From NCBI GenBank assembly GCA_030425195.1, contig JAUIAV010000010.1:167596-231595 (forward strand): a stretch of DNA of 64,000 nucleotides. The letters run 5' to 3'. The DNA comes from Gammaproteobacteria bacterium. GTDB taxonomy: Bacteria; Pseudomonadota; Gammaproteobacteria; Pseudomonadales; Azotimanducaceae. The notes beneath the pieces are model-generated. The model was not told the origin of the DNA. It saw nothing but the letters and a program-made list of their open reading frames with translations, and searched no databases. The position numbers and the translations under genes were made by a program. Of this stretch, positions 1 through 8,208 are shown piece by piece (the stretch's first letter is position 1; each line of letters starts with the position of its first letter).

Positions 1-34
1 CTTCCTCCGGCGCCAGCGGCGGCTGGCACGGTCC

Positions 35-1354
35 GTGCGATCGCGGCTCAATCCGGCGGTGGCTTCACGGTTTTCCATCGCGCTCCGGCCGGAGCAGATA
101 TACCGGCTGCTGGGATACGGCGGTCTGGCCCTGCTGGCCGTCATCCAGCTCGGTACCGGGGGTGGCTGGCCGGCCGCCGTCCTGCTCCTGGTCACACTGA
201 TCTGGCCCGTCTTCTGGTGGCGATTGTCACCGCGCACACCGGCGCTCCGGAACGCCGGCGCCCGGGGTGCAATCGTTGCCCATTCAGTGGAATGCCTGGC
301 GGTGCTCTGCCTGGTCCACGCGTCCGGGGCTGCAGAATGGCTGCTTCTGGCGGTAGGCCTGCTCGGACTGACCGGCGTCACCGCGCTGGGTGGACCCCGG
401 ATGCTGTTCCCCTGCGCATCGGTCCTCTTCGGGGGGTATCTGATGCTGGCTCCCTGGCCGCCGGACCCGGGTGGAATCGGCGCGCTGGACGGTGCTTCCA
501 TGGCGGGCGGCGGACTGGTGACGGTCTGCCTGCTGGGACTGGCCTGGCAGGCACACCTGCAGGCACGTCGGCTGAATGCCGGCCGTCGTGCAGCGGTCCG
601 GGAATCGTCCGAGCTCCGGGATCACAATGATCGGCTGGCCCGCTACCTGCCGGAAGGGCTGCCCCCTGCGACGAGGGCCGAACCTGCAGCCCTGCAGCTG
701 CCGAGGGAGGTTTTCGTCACCGTTGCCTTCGTGGACCTTGCCGGGTTCGCGGAGCTGGTGGCGGGTCACAGCATCAGTGAAGTGGTGGACGTGCTGAACG
801 ACTTCATGGCGACGATCAGCCGGCTCACGGCGGCAGAAGGAGGCGTGCTCGGGAAATTTCTTGGAGATGGGGTGCTCGTCTACTTTCCTGAGGCCCGCCC
901 GCCGTCGGAGACGGGGGGCGTCTCCAGGCTCAGGGTGCGAGCCGCTTCCGGCTGCGCAAGGCTGGCCCGCGTGCTCGAGCCGGAGATGCGCGCCCGCGCA
1001 AGAGCCTGGCAGGAGAGAGGGCTCGGGCTCAGGCTCACTTCCCGGGTCGGCATTGCCAGCGGTTACTGTGCGCTGGGTGACTGGGGCGGTCAGGGACGGC
1101 TCGACTACACGCTGATCGGTACGCCCGTGAATCTGGCCAGCCGTCTGCAGGCGGCGGCAGCACCCGGCGCTGCGCTTCTGTCCGGGACCGCTGCCTCCCT
1201 GATCGGCCAGGACCCGGACCTGGCGGAATTCGTAGGTGAACCGCGGACTCTGGAGATCCGGGGGATGGGAGCCGTGGTGGTGCACGAGCTCTGCGGCTCT
1301 GCTAAGGTGCGCGCCATCCCGCTGCCGGTCAGATCCGGCAGGCCCGACGCCTGA
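35..1354 (+). CDS. membrane-bound class III adenylate/guanylate cyclase
   Basis: Probably makes cAMP from ATP at the inner membrane. The N-terminal ~180 residues contain several hydrophobic segments, forming a MASE-like membrane sensor. They are followed by a short linker and a class III cyclase domain at about residues 225-420. Visible motifs are FVDLAGF (first metal Asp), KFLGDGVLVYF (second metal Asp), RVGIASG and DYTLIGTPVNLASRLQ. GTG at 35 is the first start in the window, but the frame stays open to the edge, so the true N-terminus may lie upstream. Cyclic nucleotide specificity cannot be read with certainty. cpdA, a cAMP phosphodiesterase gene, and a CRP-like site occur further along. 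hemE follows 16 bp downstream. Confidence 0.85.
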   Translation: MRSRLNPAVASRFSIALRPEQIYRLLGYGGLALLAVIQLGTGGGWPAAVLLLVTLIWPVFWWRLSPRTPALRNAGARGAIVAHSVECLAVLCLVHASGAAEWLLLAVGLLGLTGVTALGGPRMLFPCASVLFGGYLMLAPWPPDPGGIGALDGASMAGGGLVTVCLLGLAWQAHLQARRLNAGRRAAVRESSELRDHNDRLARYLPEGLPPATRAEPAALQLPREVFVTVAFVDLAGFAELVAGHSISEVVDVLNDFMATISRLTAAEGGVLGKFLGDGVLVYFPEARPPSETGGVSRLRVRAASGCARLARVLEPEMRARARAWQERGLGLRLTSRVGIASGYCALGDWGGQGRLDYTLIGTPVNLASRLQAAAAPGAALLSGTAASLIGQDPDLAEFVGEPRTLEIRGMGAVVVHELCGSAKVRAIPLPVRSGRPDA

Positions 1355-1370
1355 GGTTCCCTGAGAGACC

Positions 1371-2405
1371 ATGGACAAGATTTTCCTCAAGGCCTGCGCC
1401 GCCGAGCCCACCGCGCACACGCCGATCTGGCTGAACCGGCAGGCCGGCCGATACATGCCTGAATATCATGCGCTGAAAGGCGACACGCCGAGTCTCGAAT
1501 TCTTCAAGCATCCGGAGATGGCTGCTCAGGCGACGCTGGATGCCCAGCGCATCCTCGGTGTGGACGCGGCCATCATGTTCGCGGACCTGTTACCCATCAT
1601 GGAGCCCATGGGGCTCAGGCTCGACTACCGGGCAGGAGAGGGTCCCGTGTTCGACAATCCGGTGCGCAGCGAAGCCGACGTTGCCGCACTCGAGGTGCTC
1701 CCCGCGGAAGAAGCCACCCCCTACATCGCCGAGACCGTCACCAACATCCTCTCCGATCTGCCTGCACAGGTAGCTCTGATCGGTTTCTCCGGTGCGCCTT
1801 TTACGCTGGCGTCCTATGCCATCGAAGGCCGCGGCTCGAGGAATTACGTGCATGTGAAACGGATGATGTATACGGCCCCCGAGCTCTGGCATGCCCTGCT
1901 CGATAAGCTGGTCACGCAGGTAACCAGCTATGTGCAGCTGCAGATCGAAGCCGGCGTGGATGCGGTCCAGCTGTTCGACACCTGGGTGGGCAGCCTGTCC
2001 GTCCTGGATTTCCGAAGCTACGTCGCCCCGCATCTGAAGAAGCTGCTCGATAATCTGCGGGGCCGGGTGCCCGTGATCTACTTCGGTACGGGCAACGGAC
2101 ATCTGCTCGGCGAGGTGGCAGCCATGGCGCCGGACGTGCTGGCGCTGGACTGGCGGGTGCCGCTCGCGGAAACCTGGGAAAGCACGGGCGTCAAAGCCGT
2201 GCAGGGCAATCTGGATCCCATCGTTCTTTGCGCCGACCGTGCCACGGTGGAGGCTCAGGCGAAAAGCATTCTCGACAGTGTTGCCGGCCGGCCGGGCCAT
2301 ATCTTCAATCTCGGCCATGGCATCATTCCGGAAACGCCGGTGGACAACGTGAAGGCGCTGGTGGCGTTCGTGCAAGAGTACTCGCTGGCCCGTGGCGGGC
2401 GCTGA
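1371..2405 (+). CDS. hemE: uroporphyrinogen decarboxylase HemE
   Basis: Cytosolic enzyme that decarboxylates uroporphyrinogen III to coproporphyrinogen III in haem synthesis. At 344 residues it has the normal family length. The uroD signature LNRQAGRYMPEY is at about residues 21-32. A second conserved stretch, GFSGAPFTLASY, lies near residue 140, and GHGI occurs near the C-terminus (about residue 315). It starts at ATG, with a short purine-rich stretch upstream. Its last 14 bases overlap the next gene, which suggests translational coupling. Confidence 0.97.
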   Translation: MDKIFLKACAAEPTAHTPIWLNRQAGRYMPEYHALKGDTPSLEFFKHPEMAAQATLDAQRILGVDAAIMFADLLPIMEPMGLRLDYRAGEGPVFDNPVRSEADVAALEVLPAEEATPYIAETVTNILSDLPAQVALIGFSGAPFTLASYAIEGRGSRNYVHVKRMMYTAPELWHALLDKLVTQVTSYVQLQIEAGVDAVQLFDTWVGSLSVLDFRSYVAPHLKKLLDNLRGRVPVIYFGTGNGHLLGEVAAMAPDVLALDWRVPLAETWESTGVKAVQGNLDPIVLCADRATVEAQAKSILDSVAGRPGHIFNLGHGIIPETPVDNVKALVAFVQEYSLARGGR

Positions 2406-2844
2406 GGCAGGTGCGTCCCGGGGCGCTGCGTTCGCGCTCGGTCTGATCCGGACGGGATTCTTCCTGCCGCTGCTGGTCTGCACCTACCTCGCGCTGGTTC
2501 CGGATCCGCCGGACAACCCGGTGTTCCGGCTGGGTGACGTTGTCCTCCATGCGGCCGCTTTCACCTACCTGACCTTTGCCCTGTTCCTGATGTTCCGGGT
2601 GGCGGACCCGGATCGCGGGACTGCGCCGCTTGCGGCCAGAGTGTTTCTCATCATGGTCGGCTACGGAATTTTTCTCGAGCTGGCACAGAGCCTGATCCCG
2701 GCGCGCACGGCGGAGCTCAAGGACCTGCTGGTGGACGCCATCGGCATCGGTCTGGGTTTGCTGCTCGCAGCCGGGCTTGCCCGGCCCGTCGCTTCACTCG
2801 TGCGCTACCTCACGCACCGCATCGTCCTGCTGTCGGGCGGCTAG
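2392..2844 (+). CDS. VanZ-like small membrane protein
   Basis: A 150-residue protein with about four predicted transmembrane segments and the VanZ-family pattern. That pattern is a first helix with LVCTYLALVPDPP, then DVVLHAAAFTYLTF, a helix with FLELAQSLIPART, and a DLLVDAIGIGLGLL helix. The role is not known with confidence. VanZ proteins were first linked to glycopeptide resistance, but most chromosomal copies have no proven function. The GTG start lies inside the end of hemE. It converges on the NTF2-like gene, with only a few bases between the stop codons. Confidence 0.75.
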   Translation: MAGAEAGASRGAAFALGLIRTGFFLPLLVCTYLALVPDPPDNPVFRLGDVVLHAAAFTYLTFALFLMFRVADPDRGTAPLAARVFLIMVGYGIFLELAQSLIPARTAELKDLLVDAIGIGLGLLLAAGLARPVASLVRYLTHRIVLLSGG

Positions 2845-2847
2845 CGG

Positions 2848-3252
2848 TCAGGCCTTCTCTTCGAGCCGGCTGTCCAGCACCGCCTGGTGACGCCAGAGGA
2901 TCTTCATCTCACTGTCACGTTCTGCCAGCGTATACACCTCGAGCCCTTTCTCCACGTAATCGTCTCCATCCAGGGAGTAGGCGATGTCGAACGACAGGTG
3001 CGCCATCAGCGTGCCCGCGCCATCGAAGGGAAAGACATCCAGGCGGGTGATCTCGAACTGTTTCAGCGTGGCCGCGTCGAGGAAATCCCGGTAGCTTCCG
3101 ACCACGGCCTCCCGGCCGCGAATGGGCGCACCCATGTCCGGAGGCAGCAGCACCACGTCCGGGTGATAGAAGTCGGCGATCGCGGCGAGATCGCCCTGCT
3201 GCCAGCATTCGTTGAGAGCCGTCAGAAACGTCCGCACCGCTTCGACCGTCAT
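2848..3252 (-). CDS. NTF2/SnoaL-like protein
   Basis: A 134-residue protein with the cone-shaped alpha+beta NTF2/SnoaL fold. The opening helix pattern [31 protein letters not shown] and [16 protein letters not shown] are typical of the YybH/ketosteroid-isomerase-like group. No catalytic set can be assigned, so the substrate is unknown. Its start codon overlaps the stop of the upstream VOC gene by 4 bp. It is therefore the last gene of the peroxiredoxin-VOC-NTF2 operon. Confidence 0.7.
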   Translation of the reverse strand: MTVEAVRTFLTALNECWQQGDLAAIADFYHPDVVLLPPDMGAPIRGREAVVGSYRDFLDAATLKQFEITRLDVFPFDGAGTLMAHLSFDIAYSLDGDDYVEKGLEVYTLAERDSEMKILWRHQAVLDSRLEEKA

Positions 3253-3677
3253 CCGCTTCTCCCGGTCGCGAACAGCTGGCCTTCGATGTCATCGAAGGCC
3301 TTGAACTCCAGCGGGTTGCCGCTCGGATCCAGGAAGAACATGGTGGCCTGCTCACCGGGCAGACCTTCGAAGCGGACATGCGGCTCGATGACGAACTGGA
3401 CCCCGGCTGCAGTGAGCCGTTCCGCCAGACGTTTCCAGCCGTCCATGTCGAGCACCACGCCGAAGTGCGGTACCGGTACGTCGTGACCGTCCACCGGGTT
3501 GGCGTGTGGTGCGGGCCCGGCGTCCGGCGCCAGATGGCAGACGAGCTGGTGTCCCATCAGATCGAAATCCACCCAGGTCGAGTCGCTGCGCCCTTCCCGG
3601 CAGCCCAGGAGACCGCCGTAGAACTCACGGGCCGCACTCAGGTCATGCACTTTGATGGCGAGGTGAAACGGGTTCAC
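3249..3677 (-). CDS. VOC-superfamily (glyoxalase/dioxygenase fold) protein
   Basis: A 142-residue VOC protein. It opens with [23 protein letters not shown], where His5 is a potential metal ligand. A second module has [20 protein letters not shown] and ends in [15 protein letters not shown], which contains the C-terminal Glu usually used to bind metal. The substrate is unknown. The overall pattern resembles the glyoxalase/extradiol dioxygenase-like proteins found beside peroxiredoxins. It lies 3 bp downstream of the peroxiredoxin gene and overlaps the NTF2-like gene by 4 bp. Confidence 0.8.
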   Translation of the reverse strand: MNPFHLAIKVHDLSAAREFYGGLLGCREGRSDSTWVDFDLMGHQLVCHLAPDAGPAPHANPVDGHDVPVPHFGVVLDMDGWKRLAERLTAAGVQFVIEPHVRFEGLPGEQATMFFLDPSGNPLEFKAFDDIEGQLFATGRSG

Positions 3678-3680
3678 GGC

Positions 3681-4151
3681 CTACTCCTGTTTCTCTCTCT
3701 GACCGTCGTCCTCCAGAACCGATCGGATGAAATCCGTATGGCTGCCAACGAACAGATCGGAGACCACCCGCTTTCTGATCACGCCGTCCTGCCCGATCAG
3801 AAAGGTCGCCCGGCGAACGCCGAAGCCGAGTGGTCCGTCTACGCCATAGCTGCGGATGATGGATTTTCCCGTGTCCGGGATCAGAGAAAAGGGCAGGTCG
3901 TATGCAGCGGAAAACCGCTGATGGCTGCCTTCGGACTGAGGACTGACGCCGATGATCTGCACGTCGTGCCGTGCCAGATCTTCCGCCCGGTCCCTGAACG
4001 CGCACGCCTGTGCGGTGCAGATGGGCGTGAAGTCGGCCGGGTAGAAATACAGCAGGACCTCTCCCTCAGCCAGGTATTCGGCGAGATTGATGGTGTGTCC
4101 GGCCTGGTCCGTCCCGGTGAAGTCCGGAGCCCGTGTTCCTTCATTGAGCAT
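3681..4151 (-). CDS. bcp: BCP-type thiol peroxidase (peroxiredoxin)
   Basis: Reduces hydrogen peroxide and organic hydroperoxides with thioredoxin-derived electrons. The AhpC/TSA fold is clear: YFYPADFTPICTAQAC places the peroxidatic Cys at residue 45 and a second Cys at residue 50. Positions 45 and 50 are the same as in E. coli BCP as I recall it. At 156 residues the length matches the family. It starts at ATG 4151, divergent from the RRM gene, and leads a three-gene minus-strand operon. Confidence 0.9.
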   Translation of the reverse strand: MLNEGTRAPDFTGTDQAGHTINLAEYLAEGEVLLYFYPADFTPICTAQACAFRDRAEDLARHDVQIIGVSPQSEGSHQRFSAAYDLPFSLIPDTGKSIIRSYGVDGPLGFGVRRATFLIGQDGVIRKRVVSDLFVGSHTDFIRSVLEDDGQREKQE

Positions 4152-4293
4152 GTCGTTTGCTGGTTCACAGATCTCTCGAGGAGGGTGCCATCATACGCTT
4201 GTGCGGCCGTCTTAATACCGCAACAATGCATCCGCACAATGCCCGTCCGGCCGGGGGCCGGATGCAAGAAGACAGAAGATCGATCAGGACTCT

Positions 4294-4542
4294 ATGAAAA
4301 AACTCTATGTGGGCAACCTTCCCTGGAGCGTCGACGACGGGGAACTCGAGGCCCTTTTCTCCGCTATGGGCACCGTTCATTCCGCACGCGTGATCAGCGA
4401 CCGGGAGACCGGCCGTTCGCGGGGCTTCGGTTTCGTCGAGCTCGATGACGACGCGGCAGGCCGTGCCATCGAAGAGCTCAACGGCACCGACTTCGGCGGC
4501 CGTCAACTCCGGATCAACGAAGCCGTCGACAAGCGCCGTTAG
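4294..4542 (+). CDS. small RRM-family RNA-binding protein
   Basis: An 82-residue protein consisting of a single RNA recognition motif. RNP2 is LYVGNL (residues 4-9) and RNP1 is RGFGFVEL (residues 43-50), both carrying the aromatic residues that stack on RNA. Bacterial proteins of this type bind single-stranded RNA and are often cold-induced. Targets are unknown here. The 142-bp upstream region is shared with the divergent peroxiredoxin gene and is AT-richer than its surroundings. The gene stands alone and converges on ybaK. Confidence 0.92.
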   Translation: MKKLYVGNLPWSVDDGELEALFSAMGTVHSARVISDRETGRSRGFGFVELDDDAAGRAIEELNGTDFGGRQLRINEAVDKRR

Positions 4543-4553
4543 ATCGTCCGGCT

Positions 4554-5039
4554 CTACGGACCGGACTTCTCGACCAGCAGTTCACAGACACGAGCGTCTG
4601 TGGCCAGGATCAGATCCGAGGGGCGGAGCCCCAGCTCAAGGCCCCGCCTGCCTGCGCTGACGTATATCTGCGCGAGCGCCGATGCCTCCCGGGCGATGAA
4701 GGTCCGGTGTGTCCGTTTCTGCCCGATCGGAGAGATACCTCCGGTGACGTAACCCGTTGCCCGCTCGGCCGCCTTCGGATCCGCAAGCGTGGCGGATTTC
4801 GCGCCGCCGGCACGGGCGAGCCGTTTCAGATTCAGCTTTTCCGCTACCGGAATCACGGCGACCACGAGTTCTCCACCCGCCAGCTCGGCAACCAGGGTCT
4901 TGAACACTGCTGCTTCGCTGAGGCCGAGGGCACGGGCGGCGGTCACGCCGATCTCACGGCTCTCGTCCGGCTGTGCGTCGTAGTCGAGCAGCCGGTACGA
5001 CAGCCCGAGCGCTTCGAGCTTACTGACTGCTGGCGTCAT
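4554..5039 (-). CDS. ybaK: Cys-tRNA(Pro)/Cys-tRNA(Cys) deacylase YbaK
   Basis: Trans-editing factor that hydrolyses Cys mischarged on tRNA(Pro). At 161 residues the length is typical. The YbaK/EbsC pattern is visible: FKTLVAELAGGELVVAVIPV, KLNLKRLARAGGAKSA and GYVTGGISPIGQKR, the last containing the substrate-pocket GxSPxG loop. It converges on the RRM gene, with 11 bp between the stop codons. It precedes, in its own direction, no obvious partner. Confidence 0.92.
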   Translation of the reverse strand: MTPAVSKLEALGLSYRLLDYDAQPDESREIGVTAARALGLSEAAVFKTLVAELAGGELVVAVIPVAEKLNLKRLARAGGAKSATLADPKAAERATGYVTGGISPIGQKRTHRTFIAREASALAQIYVSAGRRGLELGLRPSDLILATDARVCELLVEKSGP

Positions 5040-5060
5040 GGCTGCAGGGGCGGGACATGA

Positions 5061-5552
5061 TCAGGCAGGTGCCGCTTCCCGCACCATCAGCGCCACCCGT
5101 TTTTGTCCACGGTCGGTGTCCTGCTCGCCCACGACGCTGAACCCCAGATCCCGGTGAAAAGCCATGGAACCCGGATTGGGCGGGCGAACGTTCACTTCGC
5201 AGGTCACGCGGGGCACCTGTGGCAGCGCCTCGAACAGGGCCCGGTAGAGGCCGGCGCCGATTCCCATGCGACGGAATCGCTCACCCACCACGATGCGGTC
5301 CACATAGGCGAAGGCGTCGTAGCGCTCGTCGAAAAAACGGTAGTTGGGACTCGCGTAGTCGCAGCCCTCCCTGAGCACCAGGATGAATCCGGCCACGGCG
5401 TCACCGGCCCGGGCCACGGCGAGCAATGCCGCCTGGCTGTGCAGAACACACAGCGCTGTCAGGTCCAGGCTGCTGACCTCCGGGATGGCTGCCTGATTGA
5501 GCTCGAGGATGGCGGGAAGGTCGCCGGATGCCGCCTGATCGTATTCGATCAC
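5061..5552 (-). CDS. GNAT-family N-acetyltransferase
   Basis: A 163-residue single GNAT domain. The acetyl-CoA pyrophosphate loop is RRMGIGAGLYRALF near residue 93, preceded by the beta-4 strand AYVDRIVVGERF. The C-terminal NPGSMAFHRDLGFSVVGEQ is the typical beta-5 to beta-7 region. The acceptor is unknown. The start overlaps the stop of the upstream phosphatase-like gene (4 bp), so the two are probably co-translated. Confidence 0.85.
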   Translation of the reverse strand: MIEYDQAASGDLPAILELNQAAIPEVSSLDLTALCVLHSQAALLAVARAGDAVAGFILVLREGCDYASPNYRFFDERYDAFAYVDRIVVGERFRRMGIGAGLYRALFEALPQVPRVTCEVNVRPPNPGSMAFHRDLGFSVVGEQDTDRGQKRVALMVREAAPA

Positions 5553-6136
5553 TGGCCGCTGACCTCGATGGTCAGGGGCGTGCCGAGGAATCCTTCCAGC
5601 GGCAACGTACCGAGATTGATGGTACGGCCGTGGCGGACCGCTTCCGGCAGCGGCAGATTCCGATAGCGGTGGAGCCAGGCGGTGTACAGGTGGCTGGCAC
5701 GCCAGGCGACGGTGCAGTGCAGGAGAACTTTCCCCTCGGCGGACGCCAGGATCTCGGCAAAACGTTCCACCATCCCGGGTGTGTAGGGGGTGTCCGGTCC
5801 TCCGGAAGGGACGTGCACGTAGGTGAGGCCCAGCTCGGCGGCCAGGGCTGCCTCGTCGAACGGCACCAGATTCCGGTCGTTCATCTCCCGTTCGGTACGC
5901 AGATTGACGATCGTGGTCACCCCGGCTGCCCGCATCTGCTCGAGTCCGGCTTCGGAGGGCTGACCGGCGATATAGAGTTCATCACCCGCCCGGGCCAGAA
6001 CCTGCTGGAAGTTGTCGGCCGGGAGCAGCTCCGGCAGGGGAGGCGCATCGGTCGCATGGACGGATCCGGGTTGCAGCAGCAGTGCGACAAGGCCGAGCAC
6101 GAGGGCGGAGATGGATTTCATGGCGTGAATGCCCAT
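5549..6136 (-). CDS. exported tyrosine-phosphatase-like protein (DUF442/BLH type)
   Basis: A 195-residue protein with an N-terminal signal peptide (hydrophobic ISALVLGLVALLL, then an Ala-x-Ala-like site near residue 28), so likely periplasmic. The body has the dual-specificity-phosphatase-like fold: ELYIAGQPSEAGLEQMRAAG, TIVNLRTEREM, then HCTVAWRAS as the phosphate loop. The Cys-Arg spacing is CX4R, one residue shorter than the classic CX5R. That resembles the DUF442/beta-lactamase-hydrolase-like group. ATG at 6121 (MKSIS) is an alternative start and gives a more usual signal peptide. Confidence 0.7.
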   Translation of the reverse strand: MGIHAMKSISALVLGLVALLLQPGSVHATDAPPLPELLPADNFQQVLARAGDELYIAGQPSEAGLEQMRAAGVTTIVNLRTEREMNDRNLVPFDEAALAAELGLTYVHVPSGGPDTPYTPGMVERFAEILASAEGKVLLHCTVAWRASHLYTAWLHRYRNLPLPEAVRHGRTINLGTLPLEGFLGTPLTIEVSGQ

Positions 6137-6139
6137 CGT

Positions 6140-6553
6140 TCAGACGATGGGGGCCACTATCGGCACCTCCTCGTGCAGGGTCAAGGCAAAGGCCGCGCCC
6201 GTGTCGAGTTCGAAGCGCCAGCCGGTCAGTTTCCCCGCGTTCCGCACCGGTCTGACCGCAGCGAATCTGGGCCGTCCTGCGAACGCCCCGGGCAGCTCGT
6301 CGGACAGATCCCGCTGGGCTCTGATGGCGTCCGGTCCGACGGTGTCCGGAACGGGCGGATTGGCATGCACGGTCCCGGTCCGGTGATCGATCAGCACGAC
6401 GAAGCCGTGTTTGGTTTCAATTTCGAGGTGCGCCCGGGTCCCGGGCGGGGGAACGTCCGCACGGAAGCTGACGCTCCGGACGGCCGAGGGATGTTGACCG
6501 ATCAGGCGCCGGAGCGGCTCCGGAAGCGATTCATCGGACAAGCTGGCCTCCAA
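6140..6553 (-). CDS. hypothetical protein
   Basis: A 137-residue protein that I do not recognise. It is predicted soluble, without a signal peptide or membrane helix. It is rich in beta-forming stretches, such as AHLEIETKHGFVVLID and GWRFELDTGAAFALTL, and contains a proline-rich turn (NPPVPDTVGPD). The start overlaps the end of the tautomerase-like gene by 23 bp, and its stop is 3 bp before the phosphatase-like gene. It is therefore in the middle of a tight operon. ATG 6553 is the only convincing start. Confidence 0.5.
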   Translation of the reverse strand: MEASLSDESLPEPLRRLIGQHPSAVRSVSFRADVPPPGTRAHLEIETKHGFVVLIDHRTGTVHANPPVPDTVGPDAIRAQRDLSDELPGAFAGRPRFAAVRPVRNAGKLTGWRFELDTGAAFALTLHEEVPIVAPIV

Positions 6554-6914
6554 AGGCTACCCGACCCCGTGCGGAAGGCTGGTAGATCACGTGCACGTGT
6601 TCCGTACGCCGTCCCAGAGTCTTCGCCACGAGCGCACACACGGTTGCCGCCTCGATGGCCAGACGCTTGCCGGCCTCCACTTCGGATTTGATCACCTCCA
6701 CGATCACCGGACGCATGTCCGGGCCGAATTCGATCATGTTTTCCGCATAGTAGGCGCGCTGCTGCTGACGCGCCCGCACCCAGGTGCCGGATGGCTGAGA
6801 GCCGAACAGCTCGCCGAGCGCGTCTGCCAGCGTCTGCAGCTGCTCCGGCGTGGGCATGGCGTCATCGGTGGATAACGGCGAGTCGGACAGGGTCTCGATG
6901 GTCACGATGGGCAC
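6531..6914 (-). CDS. 4-oxalocrotonate tautomerase-like protein
   Basis: A 127-residue protein. I place the start at GTG 6914, because the mature protein then begins with Pro (PIVTIETL), the N-terminal catalytic proline of the tautomerase superfamily. It contains SGTWVRARQQQRAYYAEN in the middle and IVEVIKSEVEAGKRLAIEAATVCALVAKTLGR, then EHVHVIYQPSARGRVAFGG at the end. This is the pattern of the longer tautomerases that carry an insertion. The substrate is unknown. A longer open frame exists upstream to 7064, but it would overlap the DUF1801 gene and lose the Pro-1 feature. Confidence 0.65.
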   Translation of the reverse strand: MPIVTIETLSDSPLSTDDAMPTPEQLQTLADALGELFGSQPSGTWVRARQQQRAYYAENMIEFGPDMRPVIVEVIKSEVEAGKRLAIEAATVCALVAKTLGRRTEHVHVIYQPSARGRVAFGGQLVR

Positions 6915-6918
6915 GGCG

Positions 6919-7350
6919 TCACCTCGTCGGCCACTTTCTGCGCAGGTGCGCGACGGATTTCCGGATGAGGCTGGCCAGCACCTTCTGATCCACTTTCTCG
7001 ACATCACGGATATAGAGACACGACTTACCCGTTCGATGCGGACCGAGGGACTCAAGCAGCGCATCGTGGTCCTCGAAGCCGGACATCACGTAGACGGACA
7101 ACGCCTGTTTCCGGGGTGAGACCCCGGTCAGAGGCCACTCGCCCGTCCGCCCGGAGGCATATTCGTAGGTATAGCTGCCGAACCCGATGATGGCGCTGCC
7201 CCAGAGCACGGGCTCGCGGCGGGTGATCCTGGCCATCATCGTCATCACCGATCGGGCATCTTCCCGGCGCTTCGTATCGGCGATGCCATTCAGAAAGTCC
7301 GTCACGCTGGCTTCGCCGGGTCGGGTTTTCGGCTCTGCCATGTCATTCAT
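6919..7350 (-). CDS. DUF1801 (YdhG-like) protein
   Basis: A 143-residue DUF1801-family protein: SVTDFLNGIADTKRREDARSVMTMM, then EPVLWGSAIIGFGSYTYEYASGRTGEWP, ALSVYVMSGFEDHDALLESLG and GKSCLYIRDVEKVDQKVLASLI. The fold is related to YdhG/CyaY-like proteins, and the biochemical role is unknown. It overlaps the downstream end of the VOC gene at 7343-7350 and is 4 bp from the tautomerase-like gene. Confidence 0.82.
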   Translation of the reverse strand: MNDMAEPKTRPGEASVTDFLNGIADTKRREDARSVMTMMARITRREPVLWGSAIIGFGSYTYEYASGRTGEWPLTGVSPRKQALSVYVMSGFEDHDALLESLGPHRTGKSCLYIRDVEKVDQKVLASLIRKSVAHLRRKWPTR

Positions 7351-7720
7351 CCTCCGCTGTAGCCAGAAGGGTCAGGACGTTGCCTTCCGGGTCTTCGAAG
7401 TGAGCAAGCCAGCCGCCCCAGGGCTGCTGTGCGGGCGGCGCAACAAACCGCACCCCTTTTGCGGACAGCCTGGCGTGGGTGTCATGGATGTCTTCCACCT
7501 GGAGGGAGGCGCCGAGAAAGCGTCGTGTCAGCGCTTCCGCCTCCGCGTCATCCGGCAGCACCCGTTCCACGGCGAGACCGGCTTCGCCGGTGTCGAATTC
7601 CGCCCAGCCCGACACGTCATCGCGGTAGCGCGGCTCCAGTTCGAGCACGTGCTCGTAGAAATCCACCGTCGACGCCCAGTCGAGCGCGAAGATGCGCACA
7701 ACCCTGAGTCTGAGCTTCAT
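7343..7720 (-). CDS. VOC-superfamily protein
   Basis: A 125-residue VOC protein starting at ATG 7720 (MKLRLRVVRIFALDWASTVDFYEHVLEL). The C-terminal half, SLQVEDIHDTHARLSAKGVRF..QPWGGWLAHFEDPEGNVLTLL, carries the typical His/Glu metal-ligand positions only partly. It closely resembles the second VOC protein two genes away (shared QPWGG and DPxGN signatures), suggesting local duplication. The ATG overlaps the stop of the upstream GNAT gene by 4 bp, which fixes this start over the longer open frame. Confidence 0.82.
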   Translation of the reverse strand: MKLRLRVVRIFALDWASTVDFYEHVLELEPRYRDDVSGWAEFDTGEAGLAVERVLPDDAEAEALTRRFLGASLQVEDIHDTHARLSAKGVRFVAPPAQQPWGGWLAHFEDPEGNVLTLLATAEDE

Positions 7721-8208
7721 TCGCCGGCCTCCCCGGGCAGGAAGTACCCGGTTCTGATATAGCGGATCGACCGGAACGGCCAGGCATCGCGCAGCCAGCC
7801 ATCGACCGCCTCGTAGAGAGATAAGGCGAGCGGCGGGTGGTGCTCGTCGCGCACCCACATGTACACCTCCGCGTCGTGATGACCCGGCGTGGCCGGCGGA
7901 TTGATGTAGACGCAGCCGATGACCCGTGTGTCGTCCGGATTCACCACGGTGTAGGCGAAGGCGAGGCGCTGGTGGAACTCCCGTTCGTGGCGCTCGAGGT
8001 CGGCGAGGTTCTCAGCCAGCGTGAACCCTTCTCTGGGCCATCCATGAGGCGAGCCGGCCCGGAGCCGTTCCCGGGACGCCATCACCGCCTCATAGTCCGC
8101 TTCGGCATCGGCGGCGGCCAGCATCCGCAGACGGAATTCCGGGCGTACCAGGGTGTCGGGGACCTGGAAGTCCGCCGGAACCAGCGGCCGGGTGGCGGCC
8201 GTGCTCAC
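7717..8208 (-). CDS. GNAT-like N-acetyltransferase
   Basis: A 163-residue GNAT-like protein. FAYTVVNPDDTRVIGCVYINPP is the central beta-4 strand, and AEVYMWVRDEHHPPLALSLYEAVDGWL sits in the acetyl-CoA-binding region, although the classic Q/RxxGxG/A loop is not obvious. The N-terminus (FRLRMLAAADAEADYEAVMASRERL) is typical of RimJ-like acetyltransferases. It lies between two related VOC genes, with 4-bp overlaps on both sides, so the three appear to be one translationally coupled unit. Confidence 0.65.
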   Translation of the reverse strand: MSTAATRPLVPADFQVPDTLVRPEFRLRMLAAADAEADYEAVMASRERLRAGSPHGWPREGFTLAENLADLERHEREFHQRLAFAYTVVNPDDTRVIGCVYINPPATPGHHDAEVYMWVRDEHHPPLALSLYEAVDGWLRDAWPFRSIRYIRTGYFLPGEAGE

